Assembly (NCBI GenBank): GCA_030248295.1
Contig: JASANH010000020.1
Location: 1-64,000 of the forward strand
From: Mesodorylaimus sp. YZB2_4
Lineage: Eukaryota > Nematoda > Enoplea > Dorylaimida > Dorylaimidae
DNA length: 64,000 nt
Direction: 5' to 3'
This document shows positions 18,557 through 28,617 of this stretch, piece by piece. The first letter of the stretch is position 1, and each line of letters opens with the position of its first letter. The notes beneath the pieces are model-generated. The model searched no databases. It was not told where the DNA came from and was given only the letters and a program-made list of their open reading frames with translations. A program made the position numbers and the translations under genes.

Positions 18557-19421
18557 GGCCAAGGTGAAGAAGAAGGAGGAGAAAATGAAAGGCTACCATG
18601 GAGGGAGCGAATTGATACCATCGACGCCAGATGAGATCGATGTGGCTGAGAAGTTATGGTTCAAAGCGAGAGGAGAGAAGTGTTTCCCAGACGAAGTGGT
18701 GCGCCTGAAGGCGGTTCTGCGCAACAGTACAATGCCTGTCCAACTACTAACGGATATGATCATTCGATGTTGTGTAAGAACTGGTCAAGCTGAATTGATG
18801 CCATGAACAAGCCAAATGACTACAGTGTCGGCTGAAATCGAATCAATCATCAATCAAAGGTCAATCACCTACGCCGACAGCGACCTACGCGGCGATACCA
18901 TCCTTGGCCCCTCCTATCGCATCACGGCGCCAACAATCAATGGATTAATCGAATCAAAGCTCATCCTCCCTGAATCGATCGAATCAGTGGGAACGCGCGA
19001 GGCGCTGATAGGATGGTGGAAGAAGCGAGTTCAATATCTGAACCAATTCTGGGCTGTTTGGTCTGAGGAATACCTCCTGACCTTACGAGAGCGTCATCGA
19101 TGACCCTTTAAGCATCCGCGCTCAAGCCTTAACGCCACGCCAAAGGTTGGCGATGTGGTCCACGTGCGAGAGGAGAATCAACCACAGGGCAAGTGGCAAG
19201 TGGGACGAATAAAAGCAGTCATGGGCCAATCTGATCGATCAGTCCAAAATGCAATGGTGCGCCCGCCAAGCGGGCAATTAATCAATCGATCAATCATCCA
19301 CCTGTATCCGATTGAGATCCCCGAAGATGGAGATGGATCGTTCAATAAGCGGCGGAGTGTCGCGAACGCGAGCGAGGATCAAGGTTGCCATAGGCATAGG
19401 GATGCTAGTGATGTAAAGTGA
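18557..19421 (+). pseudogene. BEL-1 integrase remnant, catalytic core deleted
   Basis: The frame to 18806 contains DEIDVAEKLWFKA, the N-terminal integrase helix of BEL/Pao. At about 18805 the sequence jumps to TVSAEIESIINQRSITY, which lies after the DDE core, so the HHCC and core domains are lost. The rest gives YLLTLRERH, then (new frame) VGDVVHVREEN, GKWQVGRI and HLYPIEI, the SH3-like C-terminal block of BEL integrases. A stop (18804-18806) and a second (19101-19103) add to the damage. Confidence 0.8.
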
Positions 19422-19704
19422 GAATGTAAAGGGGGTGATAAAGGATTCTAGAGATGATGGGAGGGTCGTTCTATGTGAAGCGAGTGTACGGTCGTTTATC
19501 AAGTACTCTATTGAAATATAACCTATATAAATCGAATCAACGTGTGATTCTGTCGCCGCAACATGAATTTATACTGCGCGATCAATCGACGACAACCATG
19601 ACAAGTTAAGTCGCAACACACGCAGACCTGGAAATTCTCTTTAGTTTAGAAATTTCAATTTTCGAAAACAAAAAAGGCGCAAATTTTTTTAGCTGTACAA
19701 AAAT
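19422..19704 (+). other. BEL-1 3' untranslated part and flank
   Basis: A purine-rich GTAAAGGGGGTGATAAAGG at about 19425-19443 may be the BEL-1 polypurine tract, and an LTR might start near 19434. No matching 5' copy is found. Nothing coding is visible. Confidence 0.35.
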
Positions 19705-20280
19705 TTCATGTGTCTCATGCGAACTCTCAGGAAAGTCCTTTCCATTGCAAACTTTTGCAAAATAGTTTTGCAAAGTTTAGGAAATACTACTTCAGAGCAA
19801 ACTATGCAAAAACTACTTTATGCATTGCAAACTTTTGGAGGATACTTTTCTATTGAAAAAATTTTAGGAAATTTTTTTCAGTCCAGAAATTTTAGAAACT
19901 ACTTTTTCAGGAAAATACTTTTTTGGAAAAATAGTTTTTCATTGCAAACTTTCGGGAACTCTATTCTCATGCAAACTTCTAATAAATACTTGCTTTCGGT
20001 GCAAGCTTTTAAAAACTACTTTTTGAACTTTTGGAGAATGCTTTTTCTAGTGCAAACTTTTAGAAAATACATTTCATTGCAAACTTTTAAAAAATACATT
20101 TTCAAGAAAAAAATTCTAGGAGATACTTTTTCCGGTGCAAATATTCCAGGAACTACATTTTCATTGCAAACTTTTAGAAAAATACTTTTTGGCATTGAAA
20201 ATTTTCGGAAAATACTTTTTTGCATTGCAAACTTCTGGGTGATGCTTTTTTTCAGTGCAAATTTTTAGAAACTACTTGAA
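19705..20280 (+). repeat. A/T-rich minisatellite with a long open frame
   Basis: About 17-18 degenerate units of 27-36 bp, consensus near TTGCAAACTTTTAGAAAATACTT, run head to tail. The plus-strand frame 19708-20268 (186 aa) stays open throughout and reads as LQTFRKYF-like repeats every 9-11 residues. The array ends sharply at about 20275, next to the minus-strand candidate exon. Confidence 0.8.
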
Positions 20281-20742
20281 TTACACCATGCGTTGCAGTG
20301 AATGCGCCGATCAGCAGGATCATTGCCAGAGCAGTTGGAGCCAGACGTCGGGCAGTTGTGTTGACAATAATTCGACGTCGACGGCCGATGATAACATGGC
20401 GATGTTGACGACGACGACGACGAGGGTTGAAACACGGACAAACTGGACACTCAGCAGGGCAGAAGCAGGCACAGGAGCCGAAAAAATAATGACAACTGCC
20501 GCGATCCAAAAGCTGATAGAAACGACAAGTGATGCCACCGAAGGTGCGAAAGGTGGCGCCGTCGAAGTGCCATTAGATGGTATGGATTTCTGGACAGCGA
20601 ATGGGTACAACAACGCAGAAATTAAGTTGTTGCGGATAGCGAAAAGTAGCTCCCAACGGAACACATAGCTGAGAACTAGGGACAGTGGAAAATAGGCACG
20701 TACGTTTGGAAAAAGAGCATCTTGTTCTGTTGATCTCACCAA
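20252..20742 (-). CDS. Candidate minus-strand exon(s) with hydrophobic segments
   Basis: Two minus-strand frames overlap here: 20320-20742 (140 aa, several hydrophobic stretches such as VASLVVSISFWIAAVVIIF) and 20252-20509. In the second, MILLIGAFTATHGVIQ near 20325-20278 resembles a signal peptide and is followed by CAA|GTAGTT, a possible donor next to the minisatellite. With the transmembrane exon at 9451-9738 on the same strand, these could be the two ends of one membrane-protein gene torn apart by BEL-1, but no ectodomain exons were found. A chance hydrophobic frame is also possible. Confidence 0.3.
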
Positions 20743-20977
20743 CCAGTTTTCAAGATGAGCAAATGAGCGAGTGAGATCCCGTTTGTGTTTTGGTGTTTTT
20801 TTCGCCGTCTGTTTTGTACTGGGTGGTCATTTGGACAGCCCGCGGGCTGGGAGGCTAGTACGGATTGGGTAGTTTCCTTTCATGCTATGTTCAGGGCGTC
20901 TGGACATCGAGAGCACGGTTGCCGCCAGTCGAGTCTGGCGTATGGTATCAAAGAGCTAGCCACATGGTTATACATAG

Positions 20978-21175
20978 ATAGGTGGTCTGGATGGGCAACC
21001 AGAACGGAACAAAAAGGGATGGGCCCCCTCTAGGCTGGCCCACGGGCCGAAGTCTAGTGGGTGCTAAAGGGTGTACAGTAGATAGATCGACTGATTTGGG
21101 TGGTCTGGATTGGCAACCAGAACGGAACACAAACGGATGGGCACCCTCCAGGCTGGTCGAAGTCTGGTGGCTATG
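20978..21175 (+). repeat. Two-copy tandem duplication (about 115-bp spacing)
   Basis: GGTGGTCTGGAT, GGGCAACCAGAACGGAAC and a CTCYAGGCTGG stretch occur at about 20980-21045 and again at about 21099-21155, with about 90% identity. No coding potential is evident. Confidence 0.7.
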
Positions 21176-21189
21176 GTGGAAACATATGA

Positions 21190-22130
21190 TACTTGGCTGA
21201 CTTTTTTTTGGAGCCATCAAAATCACAACAAGTCCATTTGGAATGCATTATTCTTGCACAAACACAAAACGAAGGCTTTTTAACTTCAGAGCGCACAAAG
21301 AGCACAAAGAAAATTGTGAATCTGTTCTATCTGTTGCGATTTGTTTCGTATTCTAGTTACAGTTCATCGTGTCGACTAGTTGCAACTGTGACACTTTTAG
21401 CGGTCGTCTGCGCAAAGTGAGAGCCGAGTATTTCGTTAGTTGTTTCATCGATCACATACTGACCGATTTATAAGTTTTCAGGCGGGTATAATGCAACCAA
21501 TTCTTGCGCAAAATTAACAAAGTTCGTATAAAACGAATATCGAAACCCGACCACAATGATAGCCTAGGAAAAAAAATAATTTTTGAAGGTGAACTTGGTT
21601 TCCAATTATCTTCGTAGCTTACACGCAGGGTTACGACATTCTCCGCGCAAAATTCAGAATATGCTTGAAACAATGAGGGCAGGGGGAATACTCAGTCCAC
21701 AAGTGACGACTCGATTCTGACATGCGACAAAGGGGTCATTATTGGCCATAAATTGATCAAAGATCGCATTAAAAGATTGACTTCGGTATTCCGCCCGCTG
21801 CCGTCATCAATCGATCCTACCATACCGCTTACGTTGCGATCAGATACCCATTCGGTCGTTTTACTGTACGCCACGGCGGCGAACTGAAATCTTGATCGCC
21901 TTTTACGGTGGTCTCGAAGCCATCTTGTGCTATCAAAACGTATTTTGTTCAATTCGTTGTTCGGTGTCTATCTTTTTTCTTGACCCCCCCCCTCCTCCCC
22001 AAACAATGAAGGATAGAAAATGATTGGAGATCATTAAAATCTGTTTCAGTATTATTGAATCGATCGAAATCGTAAATCTCTTCTTGTTGTGGGAATTAGC
22101 GCAGTTGAAGCATCCAGTGTCAGAACAGTA
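21190..22130. other. No gene recognised
   Basis: Non-coding with a C-rich run at about 21985-22001. Short frames on both strands lack recognisable features. Confidence 0.5.
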
Positions 22131-22661
22131 TCAAAGTACGCATGGGCAGTTTTCGAACAATTTGGCGGCGCCCAAATGGTGGCACCTGACAAAACACGAG
22201 TCTTGACTTCCGTCAAAGGCACCTATTTTTCGAGCAGCTGTTATTTTATAGCCGGACCTCGAGAGCGCATGCCTAGCACTGCTGGTCAACTTCATTAAAT
22301 TGTCGTCATGGCATTCGTCCGAGCACATACAAAGCCCGCCCGATTTTTCTTGACCCCATATGGCATATTTCCTTTCGCGTGGGCGACATAAGGAACGGCA
22401 ATCGTAAACCAAATATGAGCCAAGGTGAAACTCGTCTTTGTACAGAGTGCAAACTTTAGAGCCGGAACAAGTGTCAATTAAACTTAGCGGAAATAAGAAA
22501 ATAATCATTTTGGAACACATTTTAAAGACAAAATCATTTTGCAAATGTTCTCTAAGGCAAGTTTTTCTCCATTTGCAAGAAGTTAAATGAGTTTTTAGCA
22601 TTGCCAATTCAAACATGAGTACTGTACGGAAAATATACGTTTGAAAATCACCTAATGACAT
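22131..22661 (-). CDS. Unknown Cys-containing ORF, 176 aa
   Basis: This minus-strand frame begins with ATG. The central part is Cys-rich (CSGSKVCTLY, YDCRSLCRPRE, GLCMCSDECHDD), which could be a secreted disulfide-rich segment. There is no signal peptide at this start, but the frame could be an internal exon. No family recognised; the length is only moderately above chance. Confidence 0.25.
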   Translation of the reverse strand: MSLGDFQTYIFRTVLMFELAMLKTHLTSCKWRKTCLREHLQNDFVFKMCSKMIIFLFPLSLIDTCSGSKVCTLYKDEFHLGSYLVYDCRSLCRPRERKYAIWGQEKSGGLCMCSDECHDDNLMKLTSSARHALSRSGYKITAARKIGAFDGSQDSCFVRCHHLGAAKLFENCPCVL

Positions 22662-22719
22662 TAAAAAGTTGTGCAGCTTCTAGAGATTAAACTCGTATTC
22701 GGCGCGCTCGAATTCGTTC

Positions 22720-22989
22720 TCAACAATGATTTAATCGCCGATACGTAGGCTTCGAATCGAGTGGCTTCTCGTTCTTCGAAACGGCGAGGCCGAATTCATC
22801 GATTTCAAACGATCGTTCTGGCTGGGCTTCTGGCGGTGAGAGGGCGCGACCAAGCCATTCATCGAACATGGTCCAAATGGTTACAACCTATTCTTTGTCC
22901 TGCTTTTTGCGTTTCTCCTCGAGCGCACGTTGTTTAAGGTCAGGTGGCAAGACGCGAATGAACTCGTCTTCGATCGGCTCCAGCTCCAT
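22720..22989 (-). pseudogene. Unknown acidic/basic ORF interrupted by one stop
   Basis: From ATG at 22989 the frame reads MELEPIEDEFIRVLPPDL, then KQRALEEKRKKQDKE, a TAG (22888-22890), and continues open for about 50 codons with MFDEWLGRALSPPEAQPE. Charge and helix-like spacing suggest a coiled-coil start, as in a gag or nuclear protein. It lies 0.9 kb before the pogo-type transposase on the opposite strand. Not recognised. Confidence 0.25.
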
Positions 22990-23159
22990 TGTTTGTCGCC
23001 GACGGGGGAGTAAGGTGACTGACTGACGGGTGTGGCGCGGTCCTCGTCGCCCATCAATAATCAATCAGTGAATAAATGAATGAATAAAAACGCGCAAGCA
23101 TGAAAAGGACAGGTATAGGGTAGGCGCCGTATCGCCGACCCGACGCGTACTCACTTGTT

Positions 23160-23690
23160 GTACTGTACATATATTACGCGTACCCTATCTTAACCCTGTG
23201 ATATATTTCATTTATAACGTGCCTATAACTCTTATAACGTTGGTATATATATCAATGATTAGCATATCAGCTCGTGATATATATATATGAACATATGTGC
23301 GATATATAGCGCATAACCCGGGTCTTTTTGCATAAATCATATAGCAGTCTTGTTATATATTGTGCGTATTGATGGTACATATATATATATATATATGACT
23401 CGTTTAATAACCTGCTATGCGTATAGCTCACATCGCCCATGGGTATATATGCAGAACTTACGTTATATGCCATGCATAATATGAGTATAACTCGCATAAC
23501 TTTGAAATTATATATTACGTGATTTATAGGTTATATACATGAGCGTACTGTAGGTGCATACGTACATACCCATTATACGTTCCGTACATACTGTAGGTAT
23601 ATCACTTGTACCTGCGCATCCTACCGTAATCGACTGGTATACTGTAGGCGTACTCTCTACACGAGCCCATGCTTGACCATGTGTGCGTCC
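23160..23690. repeat. AT-rich, TATA-repeat stretch
   Basis: Rich in TATATA, TATAACG and GTACATA words, including a (TA)n run at about 23381-23396. It is mostly low-complexity with no convincing ORF, and may be the non-coding end of the neighbouring DNA transposon. Confidence 0.5.
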
Positions 23691-23838
23691 AATTTTACTT
23701 GATAGAGGTACATGCCGTATACTACTGCCCACATTGAGCCTGACTGGCCAGCTGCAGTCTCCATTTTTTTTGGTCACCCAAGAAGTCGGCGGGAAGATGG
23801 GGCCAGTGGTGGGCGAGACGTGCTTTTGACCATCCAAT

Positions 23839-24450
23839 GTGATCGTCAGCTGCTCGCAGTCTGGAAAATGCCAGACCAGTCACATCGATTTCTACGTCTC
23901 CAATGTTTTGTCAAAAATCGTTACGAGCAACGCCTTGTTGATCCTCGACTCTTGGGGTGCACAACAGCAGCAGGGTAGTTTCGAGAGCCTGGGTGAATTA
24001 GGCGTTAAGATTAAAAGAATGGTGATACCCCTTGGCGCCACAGCGACGACCCTGCCGCTCGACGTATTTCATAATCGTCAATGGAAGAGGGTTGTGAAGA
24101 AATTTTACGATTGTGCGGCAGTGAACAAGCTAAACATTAATCTGTATCAACGCGATAATATTATTAAATTGCAATCGCTGGTCCATCATTTGTTCAGCCA
24201 CCATTAATCCATCCCATTGGGCCAATACGCCAGCTTTGCATCTGGCCAGCGCCCTGATCGCCCACCGCCCTTCGAAACTGTCAACAGCATTCTTTTCCCA
24301 CCAACCCTGAATATCTGCAAGAATTGCACGCATAAGGCATTCATTCGATGTCCATATTGTCAAGTCGATTTGTGTTTTAACAAATTTTTTGTGGAATATC
24401 ACAATCATTTGGAAGCCGCTACGAGTGTGCTCGATTGGAGTTTGGTGTGA
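23839..24450 (+). pseudogene. pogo/Tigger-type DDE transposase, C-terminal part
   Basis: Frame 23839-24207 contains LLILDSWGA (second catalytic Asp region of the DDE_1 fold), VIPLGATATTLPLDVFHNR with the Pro-Leu-Asp typical of pogo-like enzymes, and NNIIKLQSLVHHLF. A shift at about 24205 leads to frame 24217-24450, which ends in a Cys-rich block (ICKNCTHKAFIRCPYCQVDLCF) that may bind zinc. The N-terminal HTH/CENP-B-like half is absent or unrecognisable. Such enzymes cut and paste their own transposon at TA sites. Family call by motif; the copy is truncated and shifted. Confidence 0.7.
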
Positions 24451-24719
24451 TCATTGGTCTCGATGTAAGTGTTTTTGTTTTGGTTTTTGTTGATGTAAAA
24501 TGCATTCTTGTTGGGTCACCACCATGAACCAGAGAAGGGGGACAGGCTATATCAGTGTCAGACTGTTTGATCCACTTCGCTTCACCAAAAATCCCTTACT
24601 CACACTCTCATGATCACGTAAAACGATCATCAGAAACCTACCGCACTTTTCTGGGTGGAGGGTCACATAGATCCGAGGATAAATCACGAGACACAGAATC
24701 TGCGCTAGATTCGACTGTG

Positions 24720-25447
24720 ATGACAGGTATCTTCAACCTCTCCTTTTCTTCTCTTCTTCCTTCTTCTTTGCTTCCCTCCTGGCTTTCAGCTCGTTCGGAT
24801 CAAAATTCCGCTTCAGGTAGCCTAAAAATGTGCAGCGAATTGCTTTGGCCTGGCATCTGGCTCCATGCGATTACTGGATATACCTCTATCCACACACTCT
24901 TGCGTTGTTCAAAATCCTGTTTCCCAATAGTGCTCTGGTGTTTTTACTTTCTTTACTCGTGCGTATGTTGATCGGTGGCGACTGATCTGATTGACTCGTT
25001 CTTGCATGGACTTCGGGGTCAGATTCCAGGTCAGATTCCAACTGGCACTGGTGGCCTCTTTTTCCTATAGCACACCAAAATGCTAATTCAAGCAAACAGG
25101 AAGCACCCCTAATACTCGTCAAAGCTAGCATTAAAAATTGAATCATGCAAGGACAGAGCTGGACTTGACGATTGGTGTACTTGGCTAGATAAAGCCAGTG
25201 GACCTCCGCCGCTTGTTTTGTTCTCAACTTGGACGCGGGGCGCATGACTAGCGGTTTCCAATACGCCGGGCCGCCTTTTCTTGGTTGCGCGTTCATCCGA
25301 GATCTTCTGATCGAACTCGGCCACTTCGTCGATTGCACGCTGTTTTTCCGAAGTGGTACATCCTGACAGAAGCCACTTATCTTGCCATTCGAGACTACAC
25401 GTATCATGTCTTTCGGGGCTGCTTATAAAAAGAAAGGTATCCGCCAT
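24720..25447 (-). other. Possible minus-strand exons, charged protein
   Basis: Frame 25109-25447 (113 aa) holds EKQRAIDEVAEFDQKISDER and an RATKKRRPG basic patch. About 24.7-24.83 kb another minus frame reads FDPNELKARREAKKKEEEKK after an acceptor-like TTTTTAG. Both look like nuclear-protein or transposon-N-terminus sequence. Not joined with confidence. Confidence 0.25.
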
Positions 25448-26360
25448 CTTCTATCCATGCATACTTATAAATCCTTACCCTCTGCTGAAACTCTTCTCTT
25501 TAACTGGATACTTCGCGTCGATTCCAAGCCTTTCATGTTCATCCGTAATCGAGTTTTGATTACTTTCCCCGAATGCCCCGTTCAGCTCCTATGCGTTTTA
25601 TCACTTGGCCCATCGTTTCTGATACAGAGACAGTAATGGCGAGTGCTCCAACCAATTTTCGAATGACCAGCCGCATCGTTCTCTGCAAGCAAGTAAGAAC
25701 ATGAGCACAATGAGTTTCGTCTTGGAGACTATCGATCAGCTCGAAAATTGATTTCTTACACAAATACTGTGACCGCCGCAGAGCCAGCACATTGATCAAA
25801 GATAGATTAGGTATCAATATTAGGAGCTAATATCGATTTAGCGATTGGACTCCACTCTAAAGATCGATCTGGTAATCAGGATCTCGATCTGGTGACCAGG
25901 GTATCAGTCTGGTGATCAAGATATCGATTAGGTGATTGCGATGTCGGTTCACAGATTGCTCGACTATAATTCATCATAAAAACTCTCACCTCTTCCCGCA
26001 GGGTTTCCACCCAAAAATCAGACCGCTCGAAATCGAAACAAAGGCCGCTTCGACCTGAAACTGAAAAAATGCATGGACTCGATTCTTCAGCTCCAACAGT
26101 CTACCAGTCTACATTGAAATTCTTGAAATTCTAAAAATATTTGCAATAAACTTCTCACCTTTGCAATGGCGAGATATCTGTTCGTGTAATGAAAAATTCT
26201 TTCTGCTCGAATGGGACAGACGGACTTTTCATACAGCCCAGAAATCGATCCACAGTCCACGTTGTTCTTTTGGTGTCTGCTCTGGTACAGACCCAAGCAA
26301 GCCAGGTAAAACGATCAGGTACACTTTATCGAACAAACAAGTCCCTACAGTATTCAAGTT

Positions 26361-26822
26361 GTGGTCATTTTTTTATCGCTTGGCCTTATTGACAACTCGC
26401 TCAGGTGCAGCTCAAACTTTGAAAAACAGCTTCTTCTTGTCCCGGCCTTTGTTTTAGCACTTGTCCGAATGCTTTCGAAAACTTTTAGCGATGTGCAGAT
26501 TCCTTGTAAGTCCGTAGAATTGATCCAGCAAGCCATTGACTTTATTAAAGCCTGGGTCGAAGCATCGGGACTGCATTGCAACACAACAAAATCTCAAGCA
26601 ATTGTTTTCCAAAAAAGACAAAACAAAATGCCTTGACTTCCTTTTTATGTGGACAAAAAGTGTAATTTTTGATCAGGTAACCTGTCTTGGCGTTACTTTT
26701 TCTGGGGATACGGAATTTTCTAAGCATATTTCTGATCTGGTCCGCAAATGCATGAACATGATTGAAGCTCTCCCACGCGTAAGCTGGGTGGAAATATCTC
26801 TCCCAGTGTTTTCAGATCAGTT
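26361..26822 (+). pseudogene. jockey/CR1-type LINE reverse transcriptase, part 1
   Basis: The frame runs through SVELIQQAIDFIKAWVEASG then LHCNTTKSQAIVFQK, the palm/thumb region after the catalytic YADD box, which itself is lost upstream. A shift near 26620 continues as VTCLGVTFSGDTEFSKHISD, diagnostic of jockey/CR1-like thumbs. At 26822 the gene is cut by gypsy-3; it resumes at 31616. LINE RT primes on nicked chromosomal DNA; this copy is 5'-truncated and broken. Confidence 0.75.
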
Positions 26823-27075
26823 TATAAGACCAATTGTCTTATAGAAAGAGGATTTACTACTCAACCGCACCGAGTACGCGTAGGCATGATAACTGGTAAG
26901 AGAGCGGGCATCTACCCGAAAAACAAAAGTGCACCAGCTTAGAACAAACAAACAACACACATTAGACGAAGGGAGACCAGTTCCACACGCAGCAATCACC
27001 AGATATCACCACACAGGCCTCACATCAGACGAGGTCACTCTCATTTGCATAACTTGATCTTCATTCTTCTCTACA
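26823..27075 (-). repeat. gypsy-3 3' LTR (253 bp)
   Basis: On the minus strand it starts TGTAGAGAAG and ends in a near-palindrome (TATAAGAC-N5-GTCTTATA). A purine-rich GGAGAGGTAG precedes it, as expected of a polypurine tract. Confidence 0.8.
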
Positions 27076-27966
27076 TTACTACCTCTCCGATGGAGACGGA
27101 CTTCTATTGTCTGGGGTAATAGATCTGACACACGGTCTACCCAAAAAATAAACGAAACACAACGCATCCTACCAAAGTGCAAGAATCAGTCGCTAACATC
27201 AAATGCACACATGAAACGAAAAAGGAACTAATTTCCGAAAATCAGGTCCCAGGGCCCATCTACCAGCAACCCAGTTTCACACCCTATTGCCTGGTTGTGC
27301 ACTGCCATTGCTCCAAGGGTGATCCAGCAGGAGTGCCTGTTTCAGGAACCTGACAATGGACACGTGCATATTCATTCCCCTAAACGTTACTATCCTGATA
27401 AATAAGCCAACGATTTTTTAGAAAACTCGAGAAAAACAGTTATGAAATGAAAAAAGAGGGGACGCGATTTTGCAGAGCCACACAGTACATTCCAGTGCAA
27501 TCCGAAAGTAGAACCATATTACGAAGCTGAGAATGAGTTGAATAAGATGAGCTTGGAGGGAATCGAGGAAATGGAGTTACGCCACGCAAGGGCGAGAATG
27601 CAGTCGGAATGGCGTTTATCGAAAGAGCGAATTTGAGTCTTAGGCAGGATTGAATCGGATTGCTAATTGAAAAATCGGATTTTAATCGTGGCTTGGGAAA
27701 ACTAGATCGCATAGTCACAGGCACTGCGGCTGTGGGATATCGCTCATGTCGATTGAATCGATGTCGATTTCGCGTATTTGATCAAGAGATATTGGTTAAA
27801 TGCATGGTTTTGCTTTCTTTTGTCGCTTCGCTTTCTTTAGAACAGTGTTCGGAAATGTGGCCAGATCTGCTTCGAGTGACTAGTCTCGAATTTTCGGATT
27901 TCGTCGTCAATACGACCGATCGGGGTTGTTTGGACAGGGGCTGGCTTAAGGCGCGACAGCCGCAGA
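27076..27966 (-). other. gypsy-3 region where RT and integrase would be expected
   Basis: I find no YxDD, RNase H or integrase motif on either strand. Short minus-strand frames exist (for example 27440-27724), with no recognisable content. This is either a deletion remnant or non-coding filler of a non-autonomous element. Confidence 0.5.
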
Positions 27967-28617
27967 CTATACGAAAATGCGATTTTCATGACGCGTTGTT
28001 GTCGAGGAAGATTTCTTGACTACCTCGCCACTTTGGACGCCAGTGGTAGGATTTGAACGAAATTGAGCGCATACCAAACGACTGACCTGAGCTGATTCGT
28101 AGTCGATGGGAGAGGAGACGATTGGCATTAAAATTTGAGACTCGGCATTGCTGATTTGACTTGATGGGCTGACATACGGAATCTTGACTCTAGCGAGTGC
28201 TCCATTGTTGTATGTGACAGTTTGACTCGATTCGCATAGTGTATGCTTGTACACGGAACCAATGTCTTGACCAATGAGCATGGTGATGGTACCCGCAGGG
28301 TCATTCAAAATGGCGACAGGATGCAGAATTGTTGTTGTACCGTACGTGAGTTAAACATATTGGATGCCCAAAATTTGAACGATACTGTTGTCCAGTCGTT
28401 TGATCAGAAGTGAACTTGGTTGCATGCACTGACCGTTCCAATATGGATGGATATCATTGTATGTATTACTGGACATGACTGAGGCTTGAGCGCCAGTATC
28501 GATTGTGACTTGAACTTGTCGATCGTCAATGCCAATAATAATTTCAGGTGATGGCTATTTCTGGAAAGGTGGAAAGTTACCAGCATGGCAAGAAAAACCA
28601 TCACCTTGACTAGACGG
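27967..28617 (-). pseudogene. gypsy-3 aspartic protease region
   Basis: After a stop behind the zinc knuckle the minus strand reads VTIDTGAQASVMSS (about 28505-28464) with the Asp-Thr-Gly active site, then, past a stop near 28351, TTILHPVAILN and ITMLIGQDIG (about 28270), the conserved second half of retropepsins. The frame 28308-27967 continues to a Ser-rich end. It would mature the Gag protein. Several stops break it. Confidence 0.7.

Larger units (their letters stand above)
9825..19421 (+). mobile_element. BEL-1, BEL/Pao retrotransposon with two nested insertions
   Basis: Gag, protease, reverse transcriptase, RNase H and integrase remnants lie in BEL/Pao order on the plus strand. The body is interrupted by a foldback transposon at 11588-12703 and an unknown element at 14387-18545, each flanked by a target duplication. 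The integrase catalytic core is deleted near 18.8 kb and several stops are present, so the copy is dead. I could not pair LTRs: nothing before 9825 matches the purine tract and following sequence at 19421-19450. Confidence 0.85.

Noticed and set aside
2880-18560. Similarity of ATTATCATCCTGTGTAT (about 2871) to ATTACCATCCTCTGCAT (18531)
   Set aside because: The words are in direct rather than inverted order relative to the arms and the match does not extend; probably chance.
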